Shown here piece after piece: positions 29,145 through 29,741 of a stretch of 29,741 bases of DNA. The notes beneath the pieces were generated by a model. The model saw nothing but the letters and a program-made list of their open reading frames with translations, ran no database searches and had not been told where the DNA came from. Position 1 is the stretch's first letter. Each line of letters starts with the position of its first letter. The stretch is from a virus. A program made the position numbers and the translations under genes. The DNA is taken from positions 1-29,741 of the IMG/VR virus record IMGVR_UViG_3300046698_000529; one strand, written 5' to 3'.

Positions 29145-29741
29145 ATGTATAATTTGAAAGACATATCAGAACAAATCTTGTTAGAAACGTTGAAAGACAT
29201 ATCAGAACAAATCTTGTTAGAAACGAGATTAGGTATGACTCCTATTAGACAAACTACTCAAAAGGTAGTTGAGGTTCTAAAAGAATATAACATACCTTGT
29301 GAATTAATTGGTGGGTATGCAGTTCACTTATATGGATTTTCTCGGTTTACAGATGATACAGATTTTATTGTGAGTCAAAGAGAACAAGCAAAAGAGATAT
29401 TAACCGGAAATGGATTTAAAGCAATTCCTGGTAATAACATGACAGTTGTTGATAAACAAACAGGTGTAAGTGTTGATTTGCTTGAACAAGGTAAAAAGGA
29501 TTCTAAAAATTCTCTTCCTTATCCTAATATAGAAAATCATGTTAATATTTTAGGTATTCCAACAATTAACCTTTTTGAATTGATTGAATTGAAATTAGGT
29601 ACATATTTAGCAGCAGGAATCAAAAGATTACAAGATAAGACTGATGTAACTAAACTAATAATAATACAAAAATTACCAGGAAATTTTCTTGATCAAAGTA
29701 AATATCCTAATGTTATTGTTGAATATAAACAAATCTGGAAA
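29145..29741 (+). CDS. Nucleotidyltransferase-like protein (3' partial)
   Basis: An open frame of 199 codons runs to the window end. The motif CELIGGYAVHLYGFSRFTDD followed by TDFIV is the GG...DTD signature of minimal nucleotidyltransferases, of the kind found in AbiEii/MNT-type proteins and small aminoglycoside-transferase relatives. A third Asp candidate is in GVSVDLLE. The substrate cannot be inferred. In antiphage or TA-type pairs such enzymes AMPylate or nucleotidylate a target. The N terminus contains an exact duplication (LKDISEQILLET twice, residues 4-27). The gene has a consensus promoter of its own. Confidence 0.75.
   Translation, partial: MYNLKDISEQILLETLKDISEQILLETRLGMTPIRQTTQKVVEVLKEYNIPCELIGGYAVHLYGFSRFTDDTDFIVSQREQAKEILTGNGFKAIPGNNMTVVDKQTGVSVDLLEQGKKDSKNSLPYPNIENHVNILGIPTINLFELIELKLGTYLAAGIKRLQDKTDVTKLIIIQKLPGNFLDQSKYPNVIVEYKQIWK
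29154..29225 (+). repeat. Exact 36-bp tandem duplication at the start of the nucleotidyltransferase gene
   Basis: Two identical 36-bp units (29154-29189 and 29190-29225) are in frame and encode LKDISEQILLET twice. No base differs between the copies, which points to a very recent duplication or an assembly artefact. Confidence 0.92.

Overview
This window is about 30 kb of a very AT-rich tailed-phage genome with T4-like core genes. It carries recognisable versions of the T4-type replication machinery: UvsX recombinase, gp41 helicase, gp32 single-strand binding protein, gp45 sliding clamp, RNase H/5'-3' exonuclease and gp61 primase. It also has TATAAATA boxes of the kind read by the T4 late sigma factor gp55. 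No host housekeeping genes, tRNAs or rRNAs are visible. The host cannot be named from the sequence. Shine-Dalgarno sites are rare but present in a few internal cistrons.

Layout. (1) Positions 1-6700, plus strand: small conserved hypotheticals, uvsX, then a nucleotide-metabolism group made of queC, a Bacillus-type GMP reductase (guaC), a tiny coupled ORF and a stand-alone class II glutamine amidotransferase, followed by a glycosyltransferase-like gene. (2) 6700-16250, plus strand: the replisome block (gp41, a DHH phosphoesterase, gp32, a frameshifted endonuclease VII-like gene, gp45, a FEN-type exonuclease, a zinc-ribbon protein, primase), mixed with small unknown genes. (3) 16233-17587, minus strand: two late genes, one a tandemly duplicated beta-rich protein. 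(4) 17626-19733, plus strand: a cassette of small unknown genes, including a membrane zinc-ribbon protein. (5) 19675-25654, minus strand: virion genes, namely a large tail spike or fibre with carbohydrate-binding and pectate-lyase-like parts, an LRR protein and a neck-like protein. (6) 25727-29741, plus strand: a small membrane protein, three glycosyltransferase-like genes around a PseB/CapD-like sugar-nucleotide enzyme, and a nucleotidyltransferase that runs off the window.

The most striking pattern is in the promoters. At least nine plus-strand genes have a sigma70-like promoter (TTGnnn, 16-17 nt, TATAAT-like) whose -10 box ends only 5-7 nt before the ATG. A tenth has an 8-11 nt gap. Four more genes have a TATAAATA-type late box exactly 5 nt before the ATG. 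In both classes the expected transcription start falls on, or within a base or two of, the start codon, so promoter-proximal genes should be translated from leaderless mRNAs. Some genes inside operons instead have a classical Shine-Dalgarno or overlap the preceding stop codon. The pattern also decides several start codons.

The second point of interest is the queC / guaC / amidotransferase neighbourhood. Gat-QueC fusions are known to make archaeosine (G+), including as a DNA base in some phages. Here the two halves lie as separate genes about 1.4 kb apart, suggesting a split system for 7-deazaguanine DNA modification, although folE, queD, queE and dpdA are not in this window. Further oddities are a perfect 28-bp GC-rich palindrome inside a coding region, a structured 220-nt noncoding stretch, an antisense terminator embedded in the primase gene, a gp32 without zinc ligands, and an exact 36-bp in-frame duplication at the start of the last gene.
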